Shown here: positions 25,183 through 33,762 of the stretch, piece after piece
Layout of the letters: the number at the start of each line of letters is the position of its first letter
How positions within the stretch are numbered: the first letter of the stretch is position 1
The notes under the pieces: generated by a model
Databases searched by the model: none
Seen by the model: only the letters and a program-made list of their open reading frames with translations
What the model was told of the DNA's origin: nothing
Translations under genes and position numbers: made by a program
From: Pseudomonadota bacterium
GTDB lineage: Bacteria; Pseudomonadota; Gammaproteobacteria; Burkholderiales; Methylophilaceae
NCBI GenBank assembly: GCA_029782295.1
Contig: JAKOVB010000067.1
Span: forward strand, 270,441 to 334,440
Direction: 5' to 3'
DNA: 64,000 nucleotides

Positions 25183-25887
25183 TTATGATGGGATATTCAT
25201 GGATTTTGGACTGTTTTGAAAGTCGACCCTAATCTTAATAAGACACTTAACCGGTAACTCGGATTTTTTCCCGGGAATAAATCTTGCCGGTTTGAAGGCT
25301 TCAATTGCGGCAATCCCAAATGCCTCTGAAGGTGAACTCTCAATCACATTGGCCTGCTGAACACTTCCTGATTCATCAATCAGCAATTGCAGGATCGCAT
25401 ATCCAGATGTTCCATTCTGACTCTCAAGATCAGGGTATCTTGGAACAATTGGTTCAACTGGGATTGGCTGTACATCCAGATCAACCGCGCTCAAGTAATT
25501 GCTTTCACTTACTTTGGGAATTTGGATGTTAACTTTGTCTTGCTCGTCAATATTCACCATAACCTCAGCGTTGGTTTCTCTTGTAAGTGCCCTTACTGAA
25601 GCTTTATTCTCAAATGAACTATCTCCTGTGTGAGGAATGAGTTGGTCTGAGGCATGGTCAGCTAATAATTGGACTTTTTTATCCCTTAATGAAACCTGCA
25701 AGTAATCGTGGTCAGATCCGGAGAATTGGTTTTTGGGGAGGGATGCATTGATATGGTTGTTCAAGGCAAAAAATGCAATGAGATGGGCAATGAATGAAAT
25801 ACATAGAAAAACCAATGGTATGACTGGTTCGCGGTCAAGACTCTTCTTGGTTCGATGCTCAGGTTCAAATAAGTGAAATTCCGACAA
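25183..25887 (-). CDS. TonB-like energy transducer protein
   Basis: A 234-residue protein starting at TTG (25887); no ATG exists in frame before the membrane helix. The N-terminal anchor is PVIPLVFLCISFIAHLIAFF. Residues about 145-225 match the TonB C-terminal domain: PRYPDLESQNGTSGYAILQL, then IDESGSVQQANVIESSP and AAIEAFKPARFIPGKK. Residues 60-140 are a polar linker, though not notably proline-rich. ExbB and ExbD are not adjacent. It lies just downstream of the pilY1 gene, on the same strand after a gap of 101 bases. Confidence 0.82.
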   Translation of the reverse strand: MSEFHLFEPEHRTKKSLDREPVIPLVFLCISFIAHLIAFFALNNHINASLPKNQFSGSDHDYLQVSLRDKKVQLLADHASDQLIPHTGDSSFENKASVRALTRETNAEVMVNIDEQDKVNIQIPKVSESNYLSAVDLDVQPIPVEPIVPRYPDLESQNGTSGYAILQLLIDESGSVQQANVIESSPSEAFGIAAIEAFKPARFIPGKKSELPVKCLIKIRVDFQNSPKSMNIPS

Positions 25888-25988
25888 TTTCGCAATTACC
25901 TGAGGTTTGGTGTGATGGGCGATATGAGAGTGGCCATAAACACAAGGAGTGATTAAAACCTTGTGCTTATGGCTTCGAGAATAGGTTG

Positions 25989-28900
25989 TTAAGGAATGAG
26001 TTCTCGCCAGATTACGCGCTTACCTGTAAATCCCGTTGCATTCGGAGCGAAAGTTGGATTTTGATTCAACTCAGGCGTAGGGTTGCTTGATGTCACTACG
26101 GCTACCTTGGGATGGCCACCAATGTACATCACGTTCATACCTACAATTGTTGAGTCATATTTAGACGAAACGATAGAAGAAGAAATGACCGCTTCACCTG
26201 TCTGGTAGTCAAAGAAATTCAACCAGCCATATCCACCTGGAGAGCAGGCGGTATTGGAGGGTACCAGAGATGCTGTGAGCAATGTCCCTTCGATAAGCTT
26301 GCTATCAATGTTAACCCGCTCCCCACTATCGGGCAGATCTACAAACCATCCACGATCAGTATAGAGATTCACTGCAGCTCCTGACGCAGTCCGAGTCGCA
26401 GCACCGCTGGCACTATTTGTTAATGTGCGCCCTTTCATTGTAGAGCTTGCTCTTGGATTAACAAAAGTTGTGGTGGAATTGTCTTTGATGGCATAGATGG
26501 ATTGTGTCTGAGTGGTTGTTAAATCCCCTGTCTCAAGATATTTGCCTGTCCCTACAATAACCAGGCGTTGTTGTGAAAATAGAGCCAATATCGGCGTCGT
26601 AGTAATCGGCTGGGGTAAGGTTCCCGCAGTGTCCGAATACAGTTCGGCAATCTTCGTGACGCTACCTGTGCCGATGGCTGCAACGGCCGTGCTGTTGATG
26701 TCAAATTTCCACAGATTGCCTAAAAGGTCACCTCCATAAAAATTAACCGCCATGTTGCCCAGTGTGGGATCTTCATTCCACCCGGCGATTTTGGCAAGAC
26801 CGCTTGGGGTCGTGGTAGATCCAACACCGGTTGAGATCTTGCTTAGAATTGTTCCACTGTTTGCGTCCAGCACATAAAGGAAGCCTTTACCTGTTCCAGG
26901 ACTTGTGTTGTTGTAACCTGAGGAAACAACGACAACCCATTTTCCATCGGAGGCTCGTCGAGTCACGACCGGCTTGCCAAATGAATAGCCTAGGTCATCA
27001 TCCTGGATTTTTCCAATGCCTGCCGTCGTTGTAAATTCCCAAAGTAATGAAGGGTTGGCAGGATCAGTAATATCCAGTGCATAGTAACCTCGACCACCAC
27101 CGTTCAGTCCGGAAACCAGGATGGTTTTCCAGACCGCAGTGGCAGCATTGGTGCAATTGGCCGAGCAAATATCTGTTGTAACCGGGCTGCCATTAACCAG
27201 ATTGATATGGAGGGTGCTGTAGTTCTTGTCTGCCAGCTTCCACATATTCGGAATCACCATGCTTGGAACATATGCCCAACGCTCATGCCCCGTACTCGCG
27301 TCGAATGCGTGCATCATCCCGTCATTGGCCCCCATGTAGACCGTGCCTGCTCGGCCAGCCTGAATCTCCTTGAAGCAGGATCCCGGGGTGGCGGGGCAGG
27401 TGTAGCCGGGATATGGGTAACTGAATACAGGCTTGCTGATAAATGCGGGTTGTGACTCAAGCGCATCGCCCAGTACTGCTTCACGATAACGATAAAGTCT
27501 GTTGGCGGCTACATTGGACGTCCTGTCTTCATAGCCATATTCCCCGCGCAGGAAATTGACCAGGTTGGCACCTTGCGCAGCAGTCTGCTGTGCGGAGGTC
27601 AGCGAGGTCCATTGGCTAAGAGTACCAATATGAGCAGCATCAAAATATGAAGGGTTAGCAGCAGCATAAGTGGCATCAAAATCAATCAGACCAGTCCCTG
27701 AGCTATTTGCAGTTTTAATAATACGGGTGTCGTTGATATCCGAAACTGCCGACTTAAGAGTCCCGGTGCAGGATGTTGCAATCGGTACCATGCAGTTGGT
27801 GCCATCCAAAATGCCACCAGAACAAATGGTGGAGTTCGGGGTTACACAATAATAGGATGTGGTGTTGCCGTTGACGATGGCTTGAACCGTGCTTGGTGTT
27901 GAAGCACCTGCTGGCGTGGTGCAGGTCCCAGCAACTACATCTTCCACACACCAATCCGCATTTTCGTTAACTGCACCTGTGATCGTGTTAATCCCACGAG
28001 CTTCCAGATTGCCTTTCCAAACCACAGTGGTGTAGCTGGCAACATATGCGTAATTGTCACCTGCAACGGGGTTCAATGTGCTGGTTGCAGCCGCGGCCGC
28101 TGAACCCTTTCTAGCATTAATGCCACCAAGTGCAGCGCTAAGGCCAGCAGAAAGTGTGGATGGGCTTGTCGCACTAAAATAAGCTCCACGGCCATCAACT
28201 GCTGCATGCCACAAATCATCAATATTCTCGATTTTCCCATCACTGCTGTTGGCCATGCCGGGAATAGGCCAGTTACAAGCACTTCCATTGGTGGACTGCC
28301 AAGAGCAGATGGGGGGAGTGGCTGCCAAGTTGGTGGCTGCGCCAGTTTTAACAGAGTAGTAATCACCTGATAAATCATTGATGTAACTGCTCGAGTAATT
28401 CATAAGACCGCTTGCACCCAAGCCTAAGGTGAAGGTCGTCATGTGTTGCTGAGTGTTATTGTCAGTGCTGCTAATAAAAACATTGTTTGTGCAAACATCC
28501 TCGCCAGTACTGCCGGTGCAGTTACTCAAGGCAGAACTGCGAAGGTCCGTTTTGTAGTAATACATAGCAACATCGGAAAGGCTGTCACTACTACCCGCCG
28601 CCGTTCCCGTGGACGTGACCGGGGTTCCGGAAATCGTTCTTGCGGTTGGACTGGGTGCAGTGAGTCCGTTCACACATGTAGAGTTACTGGATGTGTAGGG
28701 GGGGACATAGCTTGCGGTCCCGGTATTAGTCCAGCCCGTACCGCAATTCTCAGTTCCGGTGACCCCGCCAGTCGTCGTAATACTGCATGTTTCAGTCTGG
28801 CTCTGACTGATCAGACGCAGCTTACCCCCTGTACAGTTTGATCCAGTGCCACCGATCCTCGTGCCAGTAGCAGTATAGTTAGTACGGGTATAAGTGGTCG

Positions 28901-30254
28901 TAACAGTTGATGTGGCTACAGATCCATCAAACATGGGGCGGCCAGCATCTCCATCCTGGTTGCCAACAGCTGTTGATCCATCAAGAAGAAAACCGCTGCC
29001 AGTATTCCAGTAGCCGTCTGTGGAAAGAATGCTGAAGTTCTGCTGGCAGGAATACTGCATGGGGTCGTTACCCAATTTACCCGCAAAATAACGTCCTGCA
29101 TTTGACAGTGCCTGTCGTAATGGCGTACTTCCGCCAGGTGTGATTGCATAGAGAGTCGTATACCAGGTCGATCGATGGGTGGATTCGAAGGTATCCATGA
29201 CGACCAGAGGCGTTGAGGAATTGCTGATTTTCATTAAGCCGACACGGTAGCCGTTATCGAGACTGCTGAATGCCCGGCCGGTAGCGGTTTTCATCATCAG
29301 GATACGGGTTCGGTAGTAGCTGTACCAGTTTGCGAAATTTTGGAGCTTCGTTGCGTCAGTATCAGGAAAAACATCCGGGGTGAATGTGATATTTCCACTG
29401 GAAACGCTCACCACGGGGGTGTAATCCTTCGCCGAAGTTGGTCCTGTGATTGTGATAGTGCTACCCGATACAGTTGCACTGTATCCGTTGAGGCCAATTT
29501 TGCTTGCAACATTTGTTGCTACGGTTGAGGCATTGCTGGAGGCTACGGATGGTCCGGTCATGATCTGAACACCATTGACCGTAATACCACTCACGACGGT
29601 GTTCGTGGGGGACCCAGGAGCCGTGACCACAATTGTCGTTGTCTCAGTAGTCGCAAGTCTGCGCTTGGTAAATACTGTCGAACCGGGAGCAGCGCCCTGA
29701 GCACTATGACATTCGTTGTAGAACGTGTTGGTTGTGCTGTTGTAATTCTTTTGCAGTAAGGTTGTTTGAGATCCGCTATATGTATAGTAATAAGCTGATT
29801 GTCCGGTGCCGTCCCCACCCAAGGACTGGGAGGCTTTGAAATTGGTATTCAGGTTGACTGTTCCAGCCCCGGTATTGAAACCATCTGTCCAAGCGCTGGT
29901 GAAAGTGGCATTGGGATAGCTGGTCCCCGCCGCCGTGACCGGTGGGGCGTATGTGTTGCTGGGGTCATAATAGACCTGATTGCACTGGCTGCTACGCAAG
30001 CCATAATAACCATAGCTAAATGTGACAGCACTACCCGCATCTGTCGCATCATCGGGCATGTGGTCCCACGCCATACTGCCAGAATCATCAAGTACCAGGA
30101 GCAGGTTGGGCTTGACTGACGTGGTTGTGGATGTTGCCAACGGGGTTGTCGCAAGTGCAACAGATGCCGCGTTCAATATGGGCGATTGGACCATCATTGC
30201 CATCAGAAGGCCAATGCTCAATGCCCGTCGAGCAAGTCGAGTTGAGATGTTCAT
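25989..30254 (-). CDS. pilY1: Type IV pilus tip adhesin/assembly protein PilY1
   Basis: A 1421-residue exported protein with a signal peptide (residues about 1-30). The N-terminal part carries a von Willebrand A-like MIDAS motif (LLLVLDDSGSMAWDHMPDDA) and long Thr/Ser-rich stretches. The C-terminal 550 residues form the PilY1 beta-propeller: TVYMGANDGMMHAFDASTG, SGLNGGGRGYYALDITDP and VIVGTGKYLETGD. PilY1 sits at the pilus tip, promotes extension and adhesion, and in Pseudomonas signals surface contact. It is the last gene of the minor-pilin operon, nine bases after pilX. Confidence 0.95.
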   Translation of the reverse strand: MNISTRLARRALSIGLLMAMMVQSPILNAASVALATTPLATSTTTSVKPNLLLVLDDSGSMAWDHMPDDATDAGSAVTFSYGYYGLRSSQCNQVYYDPSNTYAPPVTAAGTSYPNATFTSAWTDGFNTGAGTVNLNTNFKASQSLGGDGTGQSAYYYTYSGSQTTLLQKNYNSTTNTFYNECHSAQGAAPGSTVFTKRRLATTETTTIVVTAPGSPTNTVVSGITVNGVQIMTGPSVASSNASTVATNVASKIGLNGYSATVSGSTITITGPTSAKDYTPVVSVSSGNITFTPDVFPDTDATKLQNFANWYSYYRTRILMMKTATGRAFSSLDNGYRVGLMKISNSSTPLVVMDTFESTHRSTWYTTLYAITPGGSTPLRQALSNAGRYFAGKLGNDPMQYSCQQNFSILSTDGYWNTGSGFLLDGSTAVGNQDGDAGRPMFDGSVATSTVTTTYTRTNYTATGTRIGGTGSNCTGGKLRLISQSQTETCSITTTGGVTGTENCGTGWTNTGTASYVPPYTSSNSTCVNGLTAPSPTARTISGTPVTSTGTAAGSSDSLSDVAMYYYKTDLRSSALSNCTGSTGEDVCTNNVFISSTDNNTQQHMTTFTLGLGASGLMNYSSSYINDLSGDYYSVKTGAATNLAATPPICSWQSTNGSACNWPIPGMANSSDGKIENIDDLWHAAVDGRGAYFSATSPSTLSAGLSAALGGINARKGSAAAAATSTLNPVAGDNYAYVASYTTVVWKGNLEARGINTITGAVNENADWCVEDVVAGTCTTPAGASTPSTVQAIVNGNTTSYYCVTPNSTICSGGILDGTNCMVPIATSCTGTLKSAVSDINDTRIIKTANSSGTGLIDFDATYAAANPSYFDAAHIGTLSQWTSLTSAQQTAAQGANLVNFLRGEYGYEDRTSNVAANRLYRYREAVLGDALESQPAFISKPVFSYPYPGYTCPATPGSCFKEIQAGRAGTVYMGANDGMMHAFDASTGHERWAYVPSMVIPNMWKLADKNYSTLHINLVNGSPVTTDICSANCTNAATAVWKTILVSGLNGGGRGYYALDITDPANPSLLWEFTTTAGIGKIQDDDLGYSFGKPVVTRRASDGKWVVVVSSGYNNTSPGTGKGFLYVLDANSGTILSKISTGVGSTTTPSGLAKIAGWNEDPTLGNMAVNFYGGDLLGNLWKFDINSTAVAAIGTGSVTKIAELYSDTAGTLPQPITTTPILALFSQQRLVIVGTGKYLETGDLTTTQTQSIYAIKDNSTTTFVNPRASSTMKGRTLTNSASGAATRTASGAAVNLYTDRGWFVDLPDSGERVNIDSKLIEGTLLTASLVPSNTACSPGGYGWLNFFDYQTGEAVISSSIVSSKYDSTIVGMNVMYIGGHPKVAVVTSSNPTPELNQNPTFAPNATGFTGKRVIWRELIP

Positions 30255-30263
30255 CGTTGTCTC

Positions 30264-30917
30264 CTAATAGACAAAGGCCTGCACGAAACTGGAGGTGTTT
30301 TTGGGGCCGGTCGCCCTTGCGGTGATGCGTAACATAGGTGTTTGTCCGGCTACAGGGCAGCCAACACCAAAGCAAATATCCTGGGGCAGGGGTACGTTTT
30401 GCGCGTTCTTGTCCTGGATTGCGGTGCTAAACATGCAACCAGCATCTCTAATCGCAACGTTGGGGGTCCTGCACATGCGTTGGATAATATATCGAACGGT
30501 GTTGCCGCTACTGTCCGTCCCCACCAGCACGCTGTTGGTATCGTTCCATGTGGCATCATCCGTCACGTTAAGGGCAGGGTCGAAACTTGAAAAATAACCC
30601 GGACTGGCAGCAAGGTTGGTCACGTTGAATGGATGGGTGTTATCAATCAGCACATTGGTCGCCTCATTTGCTGTTGAAACCTGCGTTAACCTGGTGATCG
30701 CTGCCTCAATGCCTGCATCAGCCGAGGCTGTCGCGGATTGCTTGAAAGACAAGTTCCCGGCAATCAGGCTGCTGGTATCCACAGACCTGATCAATGCAAC
30801 TGCCGCAAGTGCCAAAATCACAATTGCTATCATGGCAATGAACAGGGTGATTCCCTGCTCATACTTTCGATAGACTCTGGTATGCAATGCAAATTTGATT
30901 TTGGGTGAATTCATCAT
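30264..30917 (-). CDS. pilX: Type IV pilus minor pilin PilX
   Basis: A 217-residue protein from ATG 30917, which overlaps the pilW stop by 4 bases; the frame itself is open 75 bases further. Prepilin-like N-terminus: EQGITLFIAMIAIVILALAA, where the residue at position +5 after the cleavage glycine is not Glu, as is usual for PilX. The segment SLIAGNLSFKQSATASADAG is characteristic of PilX. It forms part of the tip complex with PilV, PilW and PilY1. Nine bases separate it from pilY1. Confidence 0.9.
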   Translation of the reverse strand: MMNSPKIKFALHTRVYRKYEQGITLFIAMIAIVILALAAVALIRSVDTSSLIAGNLSFKQSATASADAGIEAAITRLTQVSTANEATNVLIDNTHPFNVTNLAASPGYFSSFDPALNVTDDATWNDTNSVLVGTDSSGNTVRYIIQRMCRTPNVAIRDAGCMFSTAIQDKNAQNVPLPQDICFGVGCPVAGQTPMLRITARATGPKNTSSFVQAFVY

Positions 30918-31987
30918 AATGTGTTTTGCGACCAGATCATGTTTCGAAGCGGGATAATGGTCTCGTAAACTCTGTAGCGATAACGTTGCCAATTTGGGGT
31001 ATTGCTAAGATCTATCGCTGGAGCTGGGGATCCTGCCGAACCCTCCCAGGCGCAAAGCCCTGTGGGTGCCGCTGTCGTTAGCGAACTGCATCCTGCAGTA
31101 ACATTGGTTTTCTCAGGCAGGCCGTTACGGGCAACGATTGCCAACCGGATCGCTTTAATGCGGTTGCGGTTGGCAATCGTCGGAGCTGCCCAAGTCCCCC
31201 CGCTTGCGTCTACCCACTGCGCGATCTGATTGGAGGATGCGACGTTTGAAACACCATACTGGGCTTGAACGTTGACAATGTTTGCCACTATGGCTACGCC
31301 GTTTCTCTCAAGCTGGTTATTATTAACAGCATAGGCCGACTGGGTCCATGCACCAACACAGGCGAGGCTGGATCCCTGCATTAAACTGGCAGGAAATGAA
31401 TTCAGGGTGATCTCGTTGGTGCTGGTCAAGCTGTTGACGGATGTGGCTCCGCAAACAGTTCCGTTGATAATGACAACAATATCGTTGTTTGAGCAGGTTA
31501 GATTGTTGTCGACGCGAACGATGGGTTGTAGAGGAGCCGGAACCCCGGCATTCAGAATGCTTGTTACTGTAACCGGTAACCCGCCTGTCTGGTTAGGGGC
31601 ATATCGGATCTGTATGGTGTCGCTTGCACCTGGGGCGTTGCCACCGTCAACAATGCTGATCGGAAAAATATCTATATTTGGAGTTGCAGGATTTGCATCA
31701 TGATCGACCGTGATCGAGGGATCGCAATGCAAAGGCGTGTTTCTTGTGTCGAATAATGGCAGACCGAAACCCGCGAATCCGGCTTCACGGCCTATGCTGT
31801 AAAGTGCAACACTACCACTTGTCTGTGCGTCAGCGTTACCGGTGGTTCTTTGCTTCTGTTTTTCGTAGACAGAAAGTACTTGCATGATCACGAGGATGGC
31901 AAGCAGTCCTATAACCATCCCTACCATGATATCGATAAGGCTGAAGCCCGAGTTGCTTGGTGCGTTGCTGTAAATCCGTTTTTTCAT
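30914..31987 (-). CDS. pilW: Type IV pilus minor pilin PilW
   Basis: A 357-residue prepilin-like protein. The N-terminal cleavage motif is NSGFSLIDIMVGMVIGLLAI, with Asp in place of the common Glu at +5. The rest contains LYSIGREAGFAGFG, IQIRYAPNQTGG and IKAIRLAIVARNGL, typical of PilW. It is exported to the inner membrane and incorporated into the pilus tip. It is 3 bases after pilV and overlaps pilX. Confidence 0.92.
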   Translation of the reverse strand: MKKRIYSNAPSNSGFSLIDIMVGMVIGLLAILVIMQVLSVYEKQKQRTTGNADAQTSGSVALYSIGREAGFAGFGLPLFDTRNTPLHCDPSITVDHDANPATPNIDIFPISIVDGGNAPGASDTIQIRYAPNQTGGLPVTVTSILNAGVPAPLQPIVRVDNNLTCSNNDIVVIINGTVCGATSVNSLTSTNEITLNSFPASLMQGSSLACVGAWTQSAYAVNNNQLERNGVAIVANIVNVQAQYGVSNVASSNQIAQWVDASGGTWAAPTIANRNRIKAIRLAIVARNGLPEKTNVTAGCSSLTTAAPTGLCAWEGSAGSPAPAIDLSNTPNWQRYRYRVYETIIPLRNMIWSQNTL

Positions 31988-31990
31988 GAT

Positions 31991-32392
31991 TTATCCGCCT
32001 GCTACAAACGCATTTGTAGTGAAACGATGCATATCCGGGTGGCCAGGTTCAATCCAGGTTACTGTAATGGTGACTTGGTTGCCTGCGATCACTACAGTGC
32101 GAGTGCCATTTGGCAGTAAAGTCGAAATGTCAGTATCGACCTCGGCATATCCTGCCATGTTTTGTGGGTCTGCCCAGATGTCACCCAAACGTTTCTGAGC
32201 AATAAAGCTTGCATCGGCTCGATACTTGGCGTCTGAAACATTTTTGACCATGGCCGCTTGCATGCCCATCAGAGCAAGCAATCCGGTGGAGAAAATCAGG
32301 ATTGCAACCAAAGCCTCAAGCAATACAACGCCTTGCTCCTTGTGCCCTTTCGTCGCTATCACGGTTTTTTCCTTGCTAATGACAGGTCTCAT
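31991..32392 (-). CDS. pilV: Type IV pilus minor pilin PilV
   Basis: A 133-residue protein from ATG 32392; a longer frame would overlap fimT and is less likely. The prepilin motif is EQGVVLLEALVAILIFSTGL, with the PilV-type leader, followed by LLALMGMQAAMVKNVSDAKY. It belongs to the tip complex that primes type IV pilus assembly. It starts 14 bases after the fimT stop. Confidence 0.9.
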   Translation of the reverse strand: MRPVISKEKTVIATKGHKEQGVVLLEALVAILIFSTGLLALMGMQAAMVKNVSDAKYRADASFIAQKRLGDIWADPQNMAGYAEVDTDISTLLPNGTRTVVIAGNQVTITVTWIEPGHPDMHRFTTNAFVAGG

Positions 32393-32406
32393 GGTTGATT
32401 TCCAAT

Positions 32407-32934
32407 TCAGCACGACCTGGGGTCGGGTGCAGCGAATCCGGGTGAACATAACCGGACATTTCCACCGGCACCAATCAGGATGCGCATCTCATGACTGTCT
32501 GCCGGGGATAGTACGGATGGATTTATATCAATGTCGACTTGGGTAAATGTGTTCCCATTTGGGACAACAATACCAAAGTTGTTGAAGACGACTTGGTTTG
32601 TGACTGCGGGTGTTGGTGTCACGGTCACCGCGCTTGAAGAACCTTCCTGGCTTACACGTTGCTGGATGACTGCCGGGCAGGTGGGCACCACTACGGTTAC
32701 GCAGCCAACGCTCCAGCCTGAGTCTGCACCGAGCTGAAAAATAATATTTGTATTGCGTTTAACCGCTTCTGCCTTTGCCAGTTGAAGACCGTTCTGAATC
32801 GATTCGGCAACATTGCGAATTCGGCCGTTCTGAATCCATGCCCTGTAGCTTGGTGCTGCGATCGCTAAAAGTATAGCCAGTATCGAGACTGCGATCATCA
32901 GTTCAATAAGTGAGAATCCAGCTGTTTTTTTCAT
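32407..32934 (-). CDS. fimT: GspH/FimT-family pseudopilin
   Basis: A 175-residue protein from ATG 32934. The prepilin motif is KKTAGFSLIELMIAVSILA with cleavage after Gly and Glu at +5. YRAWIQNGRIRNVAESIQNG and LQLAKAEAVKRNTNI are typical of GspH/FimT. The C-terminus ends in Cys. It lies between pilE and pilV. It begins only 6 bases after the pilE stop. Confidence 0.9.
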   Translation of the reverse strand: MKKTAGFSLIELMIAVSILAILLAIAAPSYRAWIQNGRIRNVAESIQNGLQLAKAEAVKRNTNIIFQLGADSGWSVGCVTVVVPTCPAVIQQRVSQEGSSSAVTVTPTPAVTNQVVFNNFGIVVPNGNTFTQVDIDINPSVLSPADSHEMRILIGAGGNVRLCSPGFAAPDPRSC

Positions 32935-32939
32935 GGAAA

Positions 32940-33362
32940 TCAACACGCGCCACCCTTGCTGCTGACCCAGCAGTTTGCGCTGGTCGGCCATCCACTTGCC
33001 GCTGATGGTGTGGCTCTCAGGTTGTCTTGGTCCACAGTAAATGTGAAACCGGTCATCGAACCTTTGCCAACTGCCTGAATTGTATAATTACCGATTAATT
33101 CCACTGTGCATGAAAAATCAAAATAGGAACTGGCTGCAGTGTCGGCAACACAGGCAGGGGCGCCTATGTAGGTCTTATTGTCCTGAAAATACTGTTCGAT
33201 CTGAATTCTTTTGTCAGCAAGTGTCGATGTGGCTTGCGTGATTCTGGATCTGATGAGGTAGTCCTTGTAATTCGGTATGACGATAGCCATCAGGATGGCA
33301 ATGATTGAAACCACAATCATGAGTTCTATGAGCGTGAAGCCTTTGCTGAATTTGTTCGTCAT
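32940..33362 (-). CDS. pilE: Type IV pilin PilE
   Basis: A 140-residue pilin from ATG 33362. The prepilin motif SKGFTLIELMIVVSIIAILM is canonical (Gly at -1, Phe at +1, Glu at +5). The N-terminal helix continues into IVIPNYKDYLIRSRITQATS. C-terminal cysteines (ANCWVSSKGGAC) can form the D-region disulphide. It is first in the operon pilE-fimT-pilV-pilW-pilX-pilY1. The short length and operon position favour the minor pilin PilE rather than the major subunit. Confidence 0.92.
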   Translation of the reverse strand: MTNKFSKGFTLIELMIVVSIIAILMAIVIPNYKDYLIRSRITQATSTLADKRIQIEQYFQDNKTYIGAPACVADTAASSYFDFSCTVELIGNYTIQAVGKGSMTGFTFTVDQDNLRATPSAASGWPTSANCWVSSKGGAC

Positions 33363-33762
33363 ATTCAAACCTAAAATATGTAATGTTTTTGAGGTCATTT
33401 CCTGATTGATATGAAACGCCATCAGCTCCAATCTGCAAAGCCTGAGCTCGACTCGATTAAAAATATAACATTCTTAAATGCCAACCGTTAACCATCTGGC
33501 ACCTTCTGGATACCGTTTGTCGCTAAACCTCCCCATGGCTAAAGCCAGGGGCTTCATTGCTTGATTTTGGTGAATTGGTTTTTCTTCGAATGCGACAAGC
33601 GATCGCTTTGCGCATAATTTGTGGAATTTTGAAGATGATTTGGGCGGGGATGGCTGAAGATCGTGTAGATAAAACCCTGGGGGATTTGGGTTTTAACGAT
33701 CTGGCAGTCTGGGGAATGGATGTTGAGTTAAGCCTAACGCTTAGTTGTTTTGTATTAAGAAT
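33363..33762. other. Intergenic region between pilE and FimV-like gene, with one hairpin
   Basis: This 400-base stretch is the promoter side of the pilE operon. At 33531-33551 there is a hairpin, CCCC-AT-GGCT then AGCC-A-GGGG, resembling the terminal palindromes of IS200/IS605-type elements. A plus-strand 104-codon frame at 33557-33871 overlaps the FimV-like gene on the other strand and has no domain; it is not called. Confidence 0.45.

Noticed and set aside
33363..33520. Sigma-54 promoter upstream of the pilE operon
   Set aside because: TGGCAC/TTGGCA-like pieces occur but the matching TTGC element is absent at the required spacing.
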